Below are positions 19,082-27,854 of a stretch of 64,000 bases of DNA, in pieces. Source of the stretch: Pseudomonadota bacterium. GTDB lineage: Bacteria; Pseudomonadota; Gammaproteobacteria; Steroidobacterales; Steroidobacteraceae. Each line of letters opens with the position of its first letter. Position 1 is the stretch's first letter. Where the stretch lies: contig JAFAEQ010000038.1 in the NCBI GenBank assembly GCA_023423935.1, positions 1 to 64,000 of the forward strand, read 5' to 3'. The notes beneath the pieces are model-generated. The model worked only from the letters and a program-made list of their open reading frames with translations, had not been told where the DNA came from and ran no database searches. The position numbers were made by a program, and so were the translations under genes.

Positions 19082-20344
19082 TCAGCCACCGCTCGCAACA
19101 CTCGCCTTGGCAGGCACACGAATGGATCGCAGGATGATCCATCCCAGCGCGGCAAAGACGGACATCACGATGGCCATAGGACGCGTGCCTGTATCGCCGA
19201 GCAATCCCACCAGCGCGGCCGCGATCGCACCGAGCCCCAGCTGCAAGAAACCGAGCAATGCGGACGCGCTTCCGATGTTCTTCGAGAAGGGTTCGAGTGC
19301 AAGTGCAGCCGCATTCGGATAGGTGATGCCGGCACAGACGAGATACAGGAACAGCAGCGTGAGCGTACCTGCAAGCCCGTAGCCGAAGCTCAGCGCACCC
19401 ACCAGGAAAATCGCGCCGATGACGACTTGCACGATGAGCGCACGGCGAAACACGATCTTGCCCGGAGCATAGCGCAGCAGCAGATGATTCAGTTGCCCAC
19501 CGCCGATCATGCCACCCGCGAGCGTCGCGAAAATGAGCCCGAATCCATGCGCAGATACGCCGAAGTCCTGCATGAACAATGCTGGCGCACCGGCTACGAA
19601 GACGAACAGTCCTGCGAACGACAACGAACCCGAGAATACGTAGGCACGGAACTGCGGTTCACGCAGCACCTCGCGAAAGGTACGCATGATCGGAATCAGC
19701 TCGAGGCGCACCGACCGGTCGCCGCGATACCCGCGGGGTAGCGCAAGCGCGACCAGGAACAGATCGACCACTGCGAGCGCGGCAAGCGCGGCGAACAGCA
19801 TGCGCCAGCCCCACTGCCCTGCCAGCACACTTCCGATGCTCGGCGCCAACAAGGGCGAAACACTCAAGACCAGCATGAGCATCGAGAAAATCCTGGCGCC
19901 ATCCTTTGCCGGAAAGTAATCGCGCACCATGCTGATGGCCCCGACCGACGCCGCACATCCACCGAGTGCCGAGACGAAGCGAAAGATCAGGAGCGCTTCG
20001 AACGATTGTGCGGTCATGCATCCGGCCGTCGCCGCGAGATACACCGCAAGCCCCACATAGATGGGCGGCTTGCGCCCGAAGCGATCCAGCAGCGGACCAT
20101 ACAAGACCTGTCCGAGTGCAAACCCGATGAAGTACACGGACACCGACAGCGACATACGCGCCACCGGCGTATGCAGATCTGCCGCGATCTCCGGGAAAGC
20201 AGGCAGATACAGATCGATCGTAAAGGGCGTCAGCGCGTTCAGGATTCCGAGCGTGAGGATCAGCAGGAAGTTCGCGAGTTTCGAGCGTTGAATGGCGACG
20301 GTCGTCGTTGCGGAGGAGTCTTGCGATACGTTCGGTGGATGCAT
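19082..20344 (-). CDS. Bcr/CflA family multidrug efflux MFS transporter
   Basis: The DHA1-type drug:H+ antiporter signature is clear: LTPFTIDLYLPAFPEIA in helix 1, the motif-A loop YGPLLDRFGRKPP, RFVSALGGCAASVGAISMVRDYF in helices 4-5, and SPLLAPSIGSVL (motif C region). About 420 residues from the ATG at 20344; the frame is open to 20437 but the extra residues look non-coding. It probably exports small hydrophobic compounds from the cytoplasm. The exact start is uncertain because no ribosome binding site stands out. Confidence 0.85.
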   Translation of the reverse strand: MHPPNVSQDSSATTTVAIQRSKLANFLLILTLGILNALTPFTIDLYLPAFPEIAADLHTPVARMSLSVSVYFIGFALGQVLYGPLLDRFGRKPPIYVGLAVYLAATAGCMTAQSFEALLIFRFVSALGGCAASVGAISMVRDYFPAKDGARIFSMLMLVLSVSPLLAPSIGSVLAGQWGWRMLFAALAALAVVDLFLVALALPRGYRGDRSVRLELIPIMRTFREVLREPQFRAYVFSGSLSFAGLFVFVAGAPALFMQDFGVSAHGFGLIFATLAGGMIGGGQLNHLLLRYAPGKIVFRRALIVQVVIGAIFLVGALSFGYGLAGTLTLLFLYLVCAGITYPNAAALALEPFSKNIGSASALLGFLQLGLGAIAAALVGLLGDTGTRPMAIVMSVFAALGWIILRSIRVPAKASVASGG

Positions 20345-20742
20345 GAGGAGCCATGCGCCCGATACGGGGCGCCAATGAATTTCATCGTCGGGGGAAGGGA
20401 TGGAAGTTAAGCAGATTGCGCATGAGAGTGCCTTCACTTTTTGCTTTCAGCGGACGCATAACTCATTGGAGCGGCTCGCAGCGTCCCGAGCCTCCAGATG
20501 GCAAGTCTCACAGGCACGGAGAAGACAAGAAAAGAATATCCATTGGGATCGCGGGATGCACGGGGCTACTTGCAAGTGCGCGCGACGACCTCGTCACTCC
20601 CGCGCATCCGGAACCCAGCTGCGCAGCATTGGAGACCGCGCGCGATGGTAGGTGGAGTTACTGATTGTTGGGCCATGCCTCCACGCTAAGGATTCGGCGA
20701 GATCTCATCGGCCTACGCCGCGAGCACAAGCGAGGGAACGTG
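20345..20742. other. Intergenic region, nothing recognised
   Basis: About 400 bp between the divergent Bcr/CflA transporter and propeller-like protein genes. I see no convincing ORF with a ribosome binding site, no tRNA or terminator hairpin, and no match to the repeat families of this window. It presumably carries the two promoters. Confidence 0.4.
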
Positions 20743-21978
20743 ATGCGTGCAATCCGCTGGTCGATGCTGTTCATCGCCGCGCTGTCCTTTGCGAATCGTT
20801 CGTTCGCGCAGACACCGCTCATGCCTGACTCGAGCCTTTCGCAGGACGCGGGCTGCTTCAGCCCTCGTTGCTTCATCGCCCTCAATGAGATCGACCACGG
20901 TGTCGCGGTGACATCGAACACTGGCCCCGGCGTCGCCGTGCACACGCAAAGTACAGGCCCGGTGTGGAACATCGCGCAGGTCATCACGAACCCCGACTAT
21001 CACGTACGCCCAAGCCCTTACTCATTTCAGATATTCGGTGGCGCTGCCTACCGCGGTTCGGCACTGTTGATTGGAGGCACGAGTCCTCGCTACAACTTCA
21101 AGGACGTCGTGTACGTCTACGCACCGTCGAACGGAACGTGGACACATGTACAGACGCTGGCCTTGCAACGACCGGCCGACTACGACCGGACCTATCGACA
21201 GCAGCTCGCGACCGATGGCGTTACCGCTGCGATCGGGGGAATCCGCGTCAAAGATGCCATGGACGACGGAGCGTTCACGCAGATCGATCATTATCTTCGC
21301 AATGCCAACGGCACATTCTCGCGACGCGGCGGATTCAAGCCGCCCATTCCGCCCGATCGATTCTGGGAGAGCGAGCTCGTCGTCGAAGGAAACACGATGC
21401 TGGTGTCCGATCCCGGCGCGGATCAGGATGCCGGCAGCGTGCTCGTGTACGGCTTTGACGCGGGTCGAGGCTGGCGCTTGCGGACCACACTGACCTCTAC
21501 ACCGCGGCAGCCGGGTGCCCGCTTCGGTGCGCACATCGCCATCGATGGCAATCGCATCGTGGTGTCAGCACCCGAAGAAACGCAATCGCGACCGGAATAC
21601 CAGGGGGCGGTCTATATCTACGAAGGCTCAGGCAAGAACTGGACGCTGCAACAGACGCTTCGACCCGTCGGCGATCCGGCGAGCATGGGCTACCAGTTCG
21701 GCGACGTCGACATTTCCGGCGATCGCATCATCGTGGGCAAGTACGTCAACCTGTATTCCGAATCGGTGCCATCGCAGGGCTGTATATATGAGAAGCGCGG
21801 CACCGCCTGGACGCTGGTCGCGGAGCTCCTGGATCCCGAAAGGAACAACTTCAATGAGAGCGTGCGCATCTCGGACGATATCGCCGTGGCTGCTGCTAAC
21901 GACTGGGCGTACAACCGCCCGACCTTCGTTTACGAGTTACCCGCGCTCGGTACGCTGCCTGCAGCTTCTGCGGAATGA
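20743..21978 (+). CDS. Secreted beta-propeller-like (FG-GAP-type) protein
   Basis: The ATG at 20743 follows GAGGGA at 5-nt spacing and begins a signal peptide (IRWSMLFIAALSFANRSFAQ). The mature ~390 residues contain repeated units with a DGNRIVVSAP / GAVYIYEGSGKNWTLQQTL pattern, seen at least five times (for example GSALLIGG...VVYVYAPSNGTW and GNTMLVSDPGADQDAGSVLVYGF). This is the blade pattern of FG-GAP-like extracellular propellers. It is probably periplasmic or surface-exposed and binding; the ligand is unknown. It lies 169 bp upstream of the barrel protein gene. Confidence 0.75.
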   Translation: MRAIRWSMLFIAALSFANRSFAQTPLMPDSSLSQDAGCFSPRCFIALNEIDHGVAVTSNTGPGVAVHTQSTGPVWNIAQVITNPDYHVRPSPYSFQIFGGAAYRGSALLIGGTSPRYNFKDVVYVYAPSNGTWTHVQTLALQRPADYDRTYRQQLATDGVTAAIGGIRVKDAMDDGAFTQIDHYLRNANGTFSRRGGFKPPIPPDRFWESELVVEGNTMLVSDPGADQDAGSVLVYGFDAGRGWRLRTTLTSTPRQPGARFGAHIAIDGNRIVVSAPEETQSRPEYQGAVYIYEGSGKNWTLQQTLRPVGDPASMGYQFGDVDISGDRIIVGKYVNLYSESVPSQGCIYEKRGTAWTLVAELLDPERNNFNESVRISDDIAVAAANDWAYNRPTFVYELPALGTLPAASAE

Positions 21979-22147
21979 TCGACGTGGACACGAACAATCG
22001 AATTCGCTTTGCGAGCCGACGTCTGACCAAGCCACGTCCTGTCCGGCATTCGGGTTAATTTGAGAGCAAGAATCGAAGTGCCTCGAAGCTGAGGCCCCCG
22101 CAGTATGAGGCCGCAATGTCGCTGCACTCATCCGGGATGCTCTCATC

Positions 22148-23134
22148 GTGAATACCGCGCTCTCGACTCGTTTGATCTTGATGCTACTCGTTGCCCTTCC
22201 CTGTACCGCGCCGAGATCAGCAGAACGCGCACCGGACCCGGCACGCCAGTCGCTCGACGACGCATGGTGGACTGGCCCCATCGTTGCTGCGGGTGCAGGT
22301 ACCTTGCCGCAGGGCCACATGTTGATCGAACCGTATGTGTACGATGTGATTCGCGACGCGCGCTTTGACGACAACGGCGATCGTGTCAGCGTACCGCGCT
22401 CGCACGGCTACGGATCGATGACATACATTCTTTATGGCGTCACCGACCGCTTCACCGCCGGGCTCATTCCCGTCTTCGGACACACCGATGCGAGCGACAG
22501 CCCCGACAGCTCCGGCATTCGCGGCGGGGACTTGACGCTGCAGGGACAGTATCGGATGACCCAGTTCCGCGAAGGTGCGCGAGTTCCAACCACTTCGCTC
22601 GTCGTACAGGCCTCGATACCGACCGGCGATTACGACAATCTTGGTACGCGACCCAACGATGGCATGGGAACCGGCGCATACACGACGACCGTCGCGCTCT
22701 ACTCTCAGTATTACTTCTGGATGCCGAATGGCAGGATTCTGCGAACGCGCCTGAATGTGTCGCACGCGTTCTCCACCCACGCGGACATCGAGGGAACGAG
22801 TGTGTATGGCACGAGCCAGGATTTTCGCGGCGAGGCGCGACCCGGCAATGTCTTCACGATCAATTCATCATGGGAGTACAGCGTGACCCGGAACTGGGTC
22901 TTCGCTTTCGATCTGCTCTATCAGCACGACGACAGCACACACGTTCGCGGCCGCGATGAGCTTGGACTCGTCGACGCACGATCCGGAACTGCCTGGCGCT
23001 TCGGCATCGCCCCTGCGATCGAGTACAACTTCACCAGTCGCATCGGCATCATCGCGGGAGCACGCTGGTTTGCCGCGGGCAGAAACACCAGCGCCACGGT
23101 GACGCCTGTCATGGCTGTGAACATGGTCTTCTGA
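22148..23134 (+). CDS. Outer-membrane beta-barrel protein, MetA/phenol-degradation-like
   Basis: GTG start, then a signal peptide (about 25 residues). The mature protein opens WTGPIVAAGAGTLPQGHMLIEPY, a pattern of the transporter family annotated as MetA pathway of phenol degradation. Alternating hydrophobic strands run to a C-terminal phenylalanine (MAVNMVF), the usual signal for outer-membrane barrel insertion. 328 residues. Substrate is not deducible. Its stop lies 5 bp from the convergent O-methyltransferase gene. Confidence 0.75.
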   Translation: MNTALSTRLILMLLVALPCTAPRSAERAPDPARQSLDDAWWTGPIVAAGAGTLPQGHMLIEPYVYDVIRDARFDDNGDRVSVPRSHGYGSMTYILYGVTDRFTAGLIPVFGHTDASDSPDSSGIRGGDLTLQGQYRMTQFREGARVPTTSLVVQASIPTGDYDNLGTRPNDGMGTGAYTTTVALYSQYYFWMPNGRILRTRLNVSHAFSTHADIEGTSVYGTSQDFRGEARPGNVFTINSSWEYSVTRNWVFAFDLLYQHDDSTHVRGRDELGLVDARSGTAWRFGIAPAIEYNFTSRIGIIAGARWFAAGRNTSATVTPVMAVNMVF

Positions 23135-23139
23135 AGCTT

Positions 23140-23799
23140 TTACAACTTCATCGACAGCTCGACATCTTCCGCGAAGGCGACCGACAGATACCGTCCGCCG
23201 TTGCGCACGATCTCGAGGTATTCGGGAGACCAGTCGGCATTGTCGGCGACAATCAGCGCGCCCGAGCGCAACCGCGGTTCGACGATCCCGAGTATCTGCG
23301 GATACAGAGACTTCGCGCCATCGAGCAGCAGCAGATCCACCGACTCTGGCAGGTCGGCCGCCAGCGTTTGCGTTGCGTCGCCTTCGCGCAGCTCGATCAG
23401 ATCTGCAAGGCCTGCCGCGGCAAAGTGACCGCGCGCCTTCTCGGACTTGGACGGCTCGAACTCCGTCGTGATCAGACGACCGCCGCCGTTGTCGCGCAAG
23501 GCAGCCGCGATGTGCAGCGTCGACACGCCCATCGACGTTCCGAACTCGATCACCGAGCGCGCATTCAGCGAACGCGTGAGCATGTAAAGCAACGTCGCGG
23601 TCTCGGGCGAGACCGCCAGATAGAAGCTCTTCGCTCGCAGATAAAAATTCCTGGCATGCTCTGGATCACGCAACAAGGCCGCCTGCTCGGCCGCCGGGAT
23701 GTGCTCGGTTTGGCTGCGCAGCACCTGATCCGACTCGCGGGCCTCGGCAAACAGCCGTTCGATGAGCGACGAAACGGGCGGCGTTGTCAACGTGTTCAC
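23140..23799 (-). CDS. Class I SAM-dependent O-methyltransferase
   Basis: 219 residues with GTG start after GAGGA. The SAM-binding motif I is VIEFGTSMGVSTLHIAAAL, motif II follows with TTEFEPSK, and the acidic pair comes in LLLLDGAK, typical of catechol/caffeoyl-CoA-type O-methyltransferases. It probably methylates a small hydroxylated compound in the cytoplasm. It is convergent with the barrel gene; no other pathway gene lies nearby to fix the substrate. Confidence 0.85.
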   Translation of the reverse strand: MNTLTTPPVSSLIERLFAEARESDQVLRSQTEHIPAAEQAALLRDPEHARNFYLRAKSFYLAVSPETATLLYMLTRSLNARSVIEFGTSMGVSTLHIAAALRDNGGGRLITTEFEPSKSEKARGHFAAAGLADLIELREGDATQTLAADLPESVDLLLLDGAKSLYPQILGIVEPRLRSGALIVADNADWSPEYLEIVRNGGRYLSVAFAEDVELSMKL

Positions 23800-23922
23800 G
23801 ATGATTCCTCGATGTCCGTGTCGAAGACCTTACAGTACGAATGAATCCTCGCATTAACCATCCGCATTAGAATCGACCCGGGAGCGTTCGCAACAATCCC
23901 AGCATTTCTGCGGCGCTCGATC

Positions 23923-24037
23923 TAGGGAAGCTTGATTTATCGACTTCCCTGACCTTCGCAAGTCTGCAACTGGTTGAAATGCTTCGGTGGGCGAAGCAAC
24001 TATGGTTGCGAGTGGCGAATAGATCAGAGATTCCCTA
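23923..24037 (+). repeat. MITE-like element, copy A
   Basis: A 115-bp unit begins TAGGGAAGCTTGATTTATCG and ends with GATCAGAGATTCCCTA. The ends are imperfect inverted repeats (TAGGGAA-CT-TGAT). It differs from copy B (38093-38208) by about eight positions plus one indel. An internal GCTTCG...CGAAGC palindrome is shared. There is no ORF inside, so it would be non-autonomous if mobile. It lies 73 bp upstream of the DUF1593 gene. Confidence 0.75.
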
Positions 24038-24110
24038 GATAAACACGTTCGCGAACGCCGCATGATCGCTAACTACAAGCCGACGCGTCGCGCTGAGAGG
24101 AAACACAAGA

Positions 24111-25544
24111 ATGAGAACGATCCGGATCGCCGCTGCCGTCGTGGCTTCGCTGGTTTCGCTCACAGGTATCGCCGCCGCTGCGGTCGCGGAACGCCCGCGG
24201 CTATTCGTGCTCACGGACATCGAGAACGAACCCGATGACGCACAATCGATGGTGCGCCTCATGGTGCATTCGAGTCAGTATCAGATCGAGGGACTGGTAG
24301 CGACGACGTCGGTATGGCAGTTGAAGCGCACGGCGCCCGACCGCATTCGCGCGATCGTCGATGCGTATGCGCAGGATCGCGGCCGACTCGCGCAACACGA
24401 AGAAGGATTCCCCACCGCTGATGCGCTCCGATCCGTCATCACCTCCGGCCTGCCGGTCTTCGGCATGCAAGGTGTCGGCGAAGGCAAGGACTCGCAAGGT
24501 TCGGAAGCATTGATCGCAGCGGTCGATCGCACCTCCTCCGCGCCGCTCTGGGTAACCGCATGGGGAGGCACGAACGTGCTGGCGCAGGCGCTGTGGAAAG
24601 TGGCGCATACGCGATCGGCTGCAGAGCTCGCACAGTTCGTGTCGCGACTGCGTGTCTATGCAATCTCGGATCAGGACGATAGCGGACCCTGGATCCGCGA
24701 GAACTTTCCGCAGCTCTTCTACATCGTGAGCCCGGGTTACGAGGAGAACGGCGCCGGCGGCTATCACTATGCGAGCTGGACCGGGATCTCAGGGGATAAG
24801 CTGCACGGTCGTTTCGATGGCGCGGACTTCGCGCTCGTTACCAACGAATGGCTCACCGAGCACATCATCGAAGGTCACGGTGCGCTGGGCCGGCAATACC
24901 CGCGCTGGAAGTACCTGATGGAAGGCGACACGCCTTCCTTTCTCTATCTGTTTCCCAACGGACTGGGCGTGTCCGAACGTCCCGACTTCGGCAGTTGAGG
25001 CGGGCGCTACGAGCTGTACACGCCGCATCGACGTCCCTGGCATTACCAGGCCGAAACACGCCCGATCTGGACCAATGCCGTGGATGAAGTCGTCGGCATC
25101 GATGGCCAGCCGCATAACGACATCTACGCCACCGTCTGGCGATGGCGACGCGCGTATCAGAACGAGTTCGCAGCGCGCATGGACTGGACGATCAAGGAAC
25201 CGAAGGATGCCAATCATCCGCCAGTGGCGCGTCTTGCTCACGCTGCAGCGATGACGGCGAGCCCGGGCAGAATCGTGCACCTGAGTGCATCAGGCTCGAG
25301 CGATCCGGATGGCGATGCACTCACCTACCGGTGGTTTACCTATCGCGAGGCCGGCACCTACGGTGGACAGGTCGAGATCGAGAATGCCACGAGCAGCGAC
25401 GCGCGGCTCACTCTGCCGAAGATACAAAGTGTCGGCGCAAAGATCCGCGAGCCGAGAACGCTTCACGTGATTCTCGAAGTCACCGATAGCGGCACCCCCG
25501 CACTCACTCGTTACGCGCGGGTCATCGTAACCATCGAGCCTTGA
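24111..25544 (+). pseudogene. DUF1593 (Sde182-like, nucleoside-hydrolase fold) protein interrupted by one in-frame TGA
   Basis: A signal peptide and the family motif LTDIENEPDDAQSMVR start the protein after a GAGGA ribosome binding site. The first part ends ERPDFGS at a TGA (24996-24998); the same frame then continues without further stops as GGRYELYTPHRRPWHY... for 182 codons, ending in a PKD-like domain (SGSSDPDGDALTYRW). Family members, as I recall them, have GSWGGRYELY here, so TGG has become TGA. The catalytic domain and the domain needed for full length are therefore split. It is a recent pseudogene, a sequencing error, or read-through. The role would be an exported glycoside-active protein. 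Confidence 0.8.
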
Positions 25545-25573
25545 GGCAGCGTGACCGCCGCAGCTCTTACTGC

Positions 25574-25978
25574 TCAGCCTTTGAGCACCTGAAGAACCTG
25601 TACGCGCTGCGGCAGCTCGATCAGAAATTCACGATCGCGCGGCAGATGATGCGGCACCGTCGGGTCCGTGCTCTTGCTGAACTCGAGCATGGTCTTCTGA
25701 TCGAGCCAGTAGGAGATGGAGATGAACTCGCTCTCTTGCGCCCGATCCTCTCTGAACAGATCCACCGCGAGCGCGCGCTCACGAAGCGGCTGCAGCTGGG
25801 AAAACCAGTAAGTCTGATATTCCTCTGCCCGTTCCTTGCGCACCCTGCCGCGCCAGATCCGCGCGATCGTTGCTTTCGATCTGTCCTGCATGGAGCTCGT
25901 GCCTCGTGGTTGCGCGACCCCGCTCATGCAGAACGCCCCTGCGATCAATGTTGCGATCACTGCACGTCGCGAGCTCAT
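25574..25978 (-). CDS. Exported protein, antibiotic-biosynthesis-monooxygenase-like
   Basis: A ~134-residue product from the ATG at 25978: an N-terminal hydrophobic leader (RRAVIATLIAGAFCMSGVAQ) and a small domain with IARIWRGRVRKERAEEYQTY and FISISYWLDQKTM, which resembles the ABM/EthD-like ferredoxin-fold family. The frame is open to 26128, but the upstream residues are non-coding in character and overlap the DUF1593-like remnant. It lies between the broken DUF1593 gene and that remnant. Function is not assigned. Confidence 0.6.
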   Translation of the reverse strand: MSSRRAVIATLIAGAFCMSGVAQPRGTSSMQDRSKATIARIWRGRVRKERAEEYQTYWFSQLQPLRERALAVDLFREDRAQESEFISISYWLDQKTMLEFSKSTDPTVPHHLPRDREFLIELPQRVQVLQVLKG

Positions 25979-26049
25979 CGATTGTTCAAGCCGACGTAAA
26001 CGACTCGAGACGAAACGACTTCGAAGGTTCGAGGTTTCCCGATCGAACG

Positions 26050-26122
26050 ATCTGGAGACGCCCGGCACACTTCGGCGCCGCTGACGCGCTATGCGCGCGT
26101 CAGCGTGACGATTCATCCCTGA
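26050..26122 (+). pseudogene. 3' remnant of a second DUF1593-like gene
   Basis: The last codons (ending at TGA 26120-26122) read APLTRYARVSVTIHP, closely matching the end of the DUF1593 gene at 24111-25544 (PALTRYARVIVTIEP). Upstream a GGCACA stretch corresponds to the SGTP portion but in another frame, so at least one frameshift lies inside. Nothing further upstream aligns by eye. This suggests an ancestral tandem copy of which only the 3' end survives. Confidence 0.55.
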
Positions 26123-26150
26123 CCGCAATCACGACTCCGCTGTCAGTGCG

Positions 26151-27722
26151 CTACTGGCGCTGCAGAGACTCGCCGAGCTGGAGATACCGCTGCCGCCGAG
26201 TGTCGGGTTCGAGACGTGAGTTCACATCGATGGTCATGCGTGGATACTGCTCACCGCTGTTGTAAGCATCCCACTGCGGCAAGCCGGATCCGTTCGGATC
26301 GCCGTCCTTGATGAAGTTCTCGAAGTACGACTGCATCGTCTCGGACACTTTGTAATCGTCCGGCGTCCAGGCAAACACCTTGTTCGTGCCCAGATTACCC
26401 ATCGCGTATTCGATCTCGGCAGAGTGAACCGCGCCGCGCTCGCGCGGCTGCGACGGCGACACCGGCGCGGGACGCGCACGCGAGTAGTAGTAATAGAACG
26501 TCGGCACACGCGCGGTGCGCCCATGTGTTTCCACCCATTCCCACGTGCTGTAGCCGAGGAATCGATCGCTCGCCAACTCGGTCGCAGCGGCCATCACCGC
26601 TTCGTCATCGGCCGCCGGATACAGCTCGATCGCTGTCCCCGAACGGTCGCCAAAGATGCGTAGCAACGCGAGCTTATAGTTCTGCAGTGTCGCCGGTTGA
26701 TGGCCGAGCACCGCCTCGTAGCTGGCTTCCTGAGAGTTCGATCCCGCAAGCAATGGCACGCGCGCTTGCTCGCCTGCCGCATAGATGGCCGCAGGCGTCT
26801 TCGGGAAAAAGTCACCATCGACGACGAGGTCCAGGCGTGGCGCCTGTTCGCGACCGGCCGCATCGAGCAGGACCGATGCTGGCAACGCTCGCAGTTCCTT
26901 CACGGAGCTGGCGTGCAGCGACTTCGCAAATGCGACCCCGTTGCGCTCGGCATCGGCAAGCATGCGCGTCAGGCCAATGCCCAGCATCGAGCCGCTCTCG
27001 CCGATGGCACGCGCGAACAACCCTTTCGAACCTGGCGATGCCATCTGCGCGCTGACCGAGATCGAACCGGCGGACTCGCCCGCAATCGTCACTCGTGCGG
27101 GGTCCCCGCCGAACGCCGCAATGTTCTGCTGCACCCAGCGCAACGCCGCCTGTTGATCGAGCAGCCCATAATTGCCCGACGCCTTGCGCTCACTCTCGGC
27201 GGTCAGTTCCGGATGAGCCAGCATGCCGAAGACATCGAGCCGATAGTTGACCGTCACCGTCGTGATCCCGCGCGCCGCCATGCTCGCGCCGTCGTAGCGA
27301 TACTCGGAAGCATCGCCTGCGCGGAATCCACCGCCAAAGAAGTACACGAGCACGGGCTGTGCATCGGTGGGCGATTTCGCCGACGTCCACACGTTCAAAT
27401 AGAGGCAATCCTCGCTGACCTCGCGCGAACGAAAATTCATGTCGGCAAACAGCGGTCGCTGCATGCAGCGCGCACTGAACTGATCCGCCTCGCGAACCCC
27501 CGTCCAGCTCTTCACCGGCTGCGGCGGTTGCCAGCGCAACTCACCCACCGGAGGCTGAGCAAAGGGGACGCCAAGAAACATGCTGATGCCTGTTTTCTCA
27601 TCCTCGATCCCCTGGACGACGCCTGCAGACGTTCTGACCTGCGGAGCGGCGATGGCAGCAGCACAAGGCAACGCGGAGACGATGACCAGCCAGGCACGGG
27701 ACGCAACGCTCGTAGAAATCAT
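26151..27722 (-). CDS. Type B carboxylesterase/lipase, secreted
   Basis: The ATG at 27722 is preceded by GGAG at 6-nt spacing and starts a signal peptide ending in AAIAA. Carboxylesterase type B landmarks are present: FLGVPFAQPPVGELRW, EDCLYLNVW, the oxyanion FFGGGF, and the nucleophile elbow GESAGS followed by IGESGS. About 523 residues, normal for the family. It probably hydrolyses carboxylic esters in the periplasm or outside. It is on the same strand as the GH51 gene (132-bp gap), so joint action on esterified plant polysaccharide is plausible. Confidence 0.9.
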   Translation of the reverse strand: MISTSVASRAWLVIVSALPCAAAIAAPQVRTSAGVVQGIEDEKTGISMFLGVPFAQPPVGELRWQPPQPVKSWTGVREADQFSARCMQRPLFADMNFRSREVSEDCLYLNVWTSAKSPTDAQPVLVYFFGGGFRAGDASEYRYDGASMAARGITTVTVNYRLDVFGMLAHPELTAESERKASGNYGLLDQQAALRWVQQNIAAFGGDPARVTIAGESAGSISVSAQMASPGSKGLFARAIGESGSMLGIGLTRMLADAERNGVAFAKSLHASSVKELRALPASVLLDAAGREQAPRLDLVVDGDFFPKTPAAIYAAGEQARVPLLAGSNSQEASYEAVLGHQPATLQNYKLALLRIFGDRSGTAIELYPAADDEAVMAAATELASDRFLGYSTWEWVETHGRTARVPTFYYYYSRARPAPVSPSQPRERGAVHSAEIEYAMGNLGTNKVFAWTPDDYKVSETMQSYFENFIKDGDPNGSGLPQWDAYNSGEQYPRMTIDVNSRLEPDTRRQRYLQLGESLQRQ

Positions 27723-27854
27723 GGAGGGCTCCGGGCTTCGAGTTGTTATGTACGCAGCATACAAGGCGTGGAAACAGGCGCGGACGCCGCTCCACTGGCC
27801 GAGTCGGTTTCAAACGCAATCGCTTCGATTGGGCGACACATCCCAATCCTCTAA

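Noticed and set aside
18566..19741. Open frame spanning the antisense of two MFS genes
   Set aside because: It overlaps two transporter genes, is very polar and Arg/Gln-rich, and has no domain motif.
24111..25544. Selenocysteine or programmed recoding at the TGA of the DUF1593 gene
   Set aside because: No SECIS-like hairpin is obvious after the codon, the expected residue is Trp rather than Cys/Sec, and no selenocysteine genes are seen here. A nonsense mutation is simpler.
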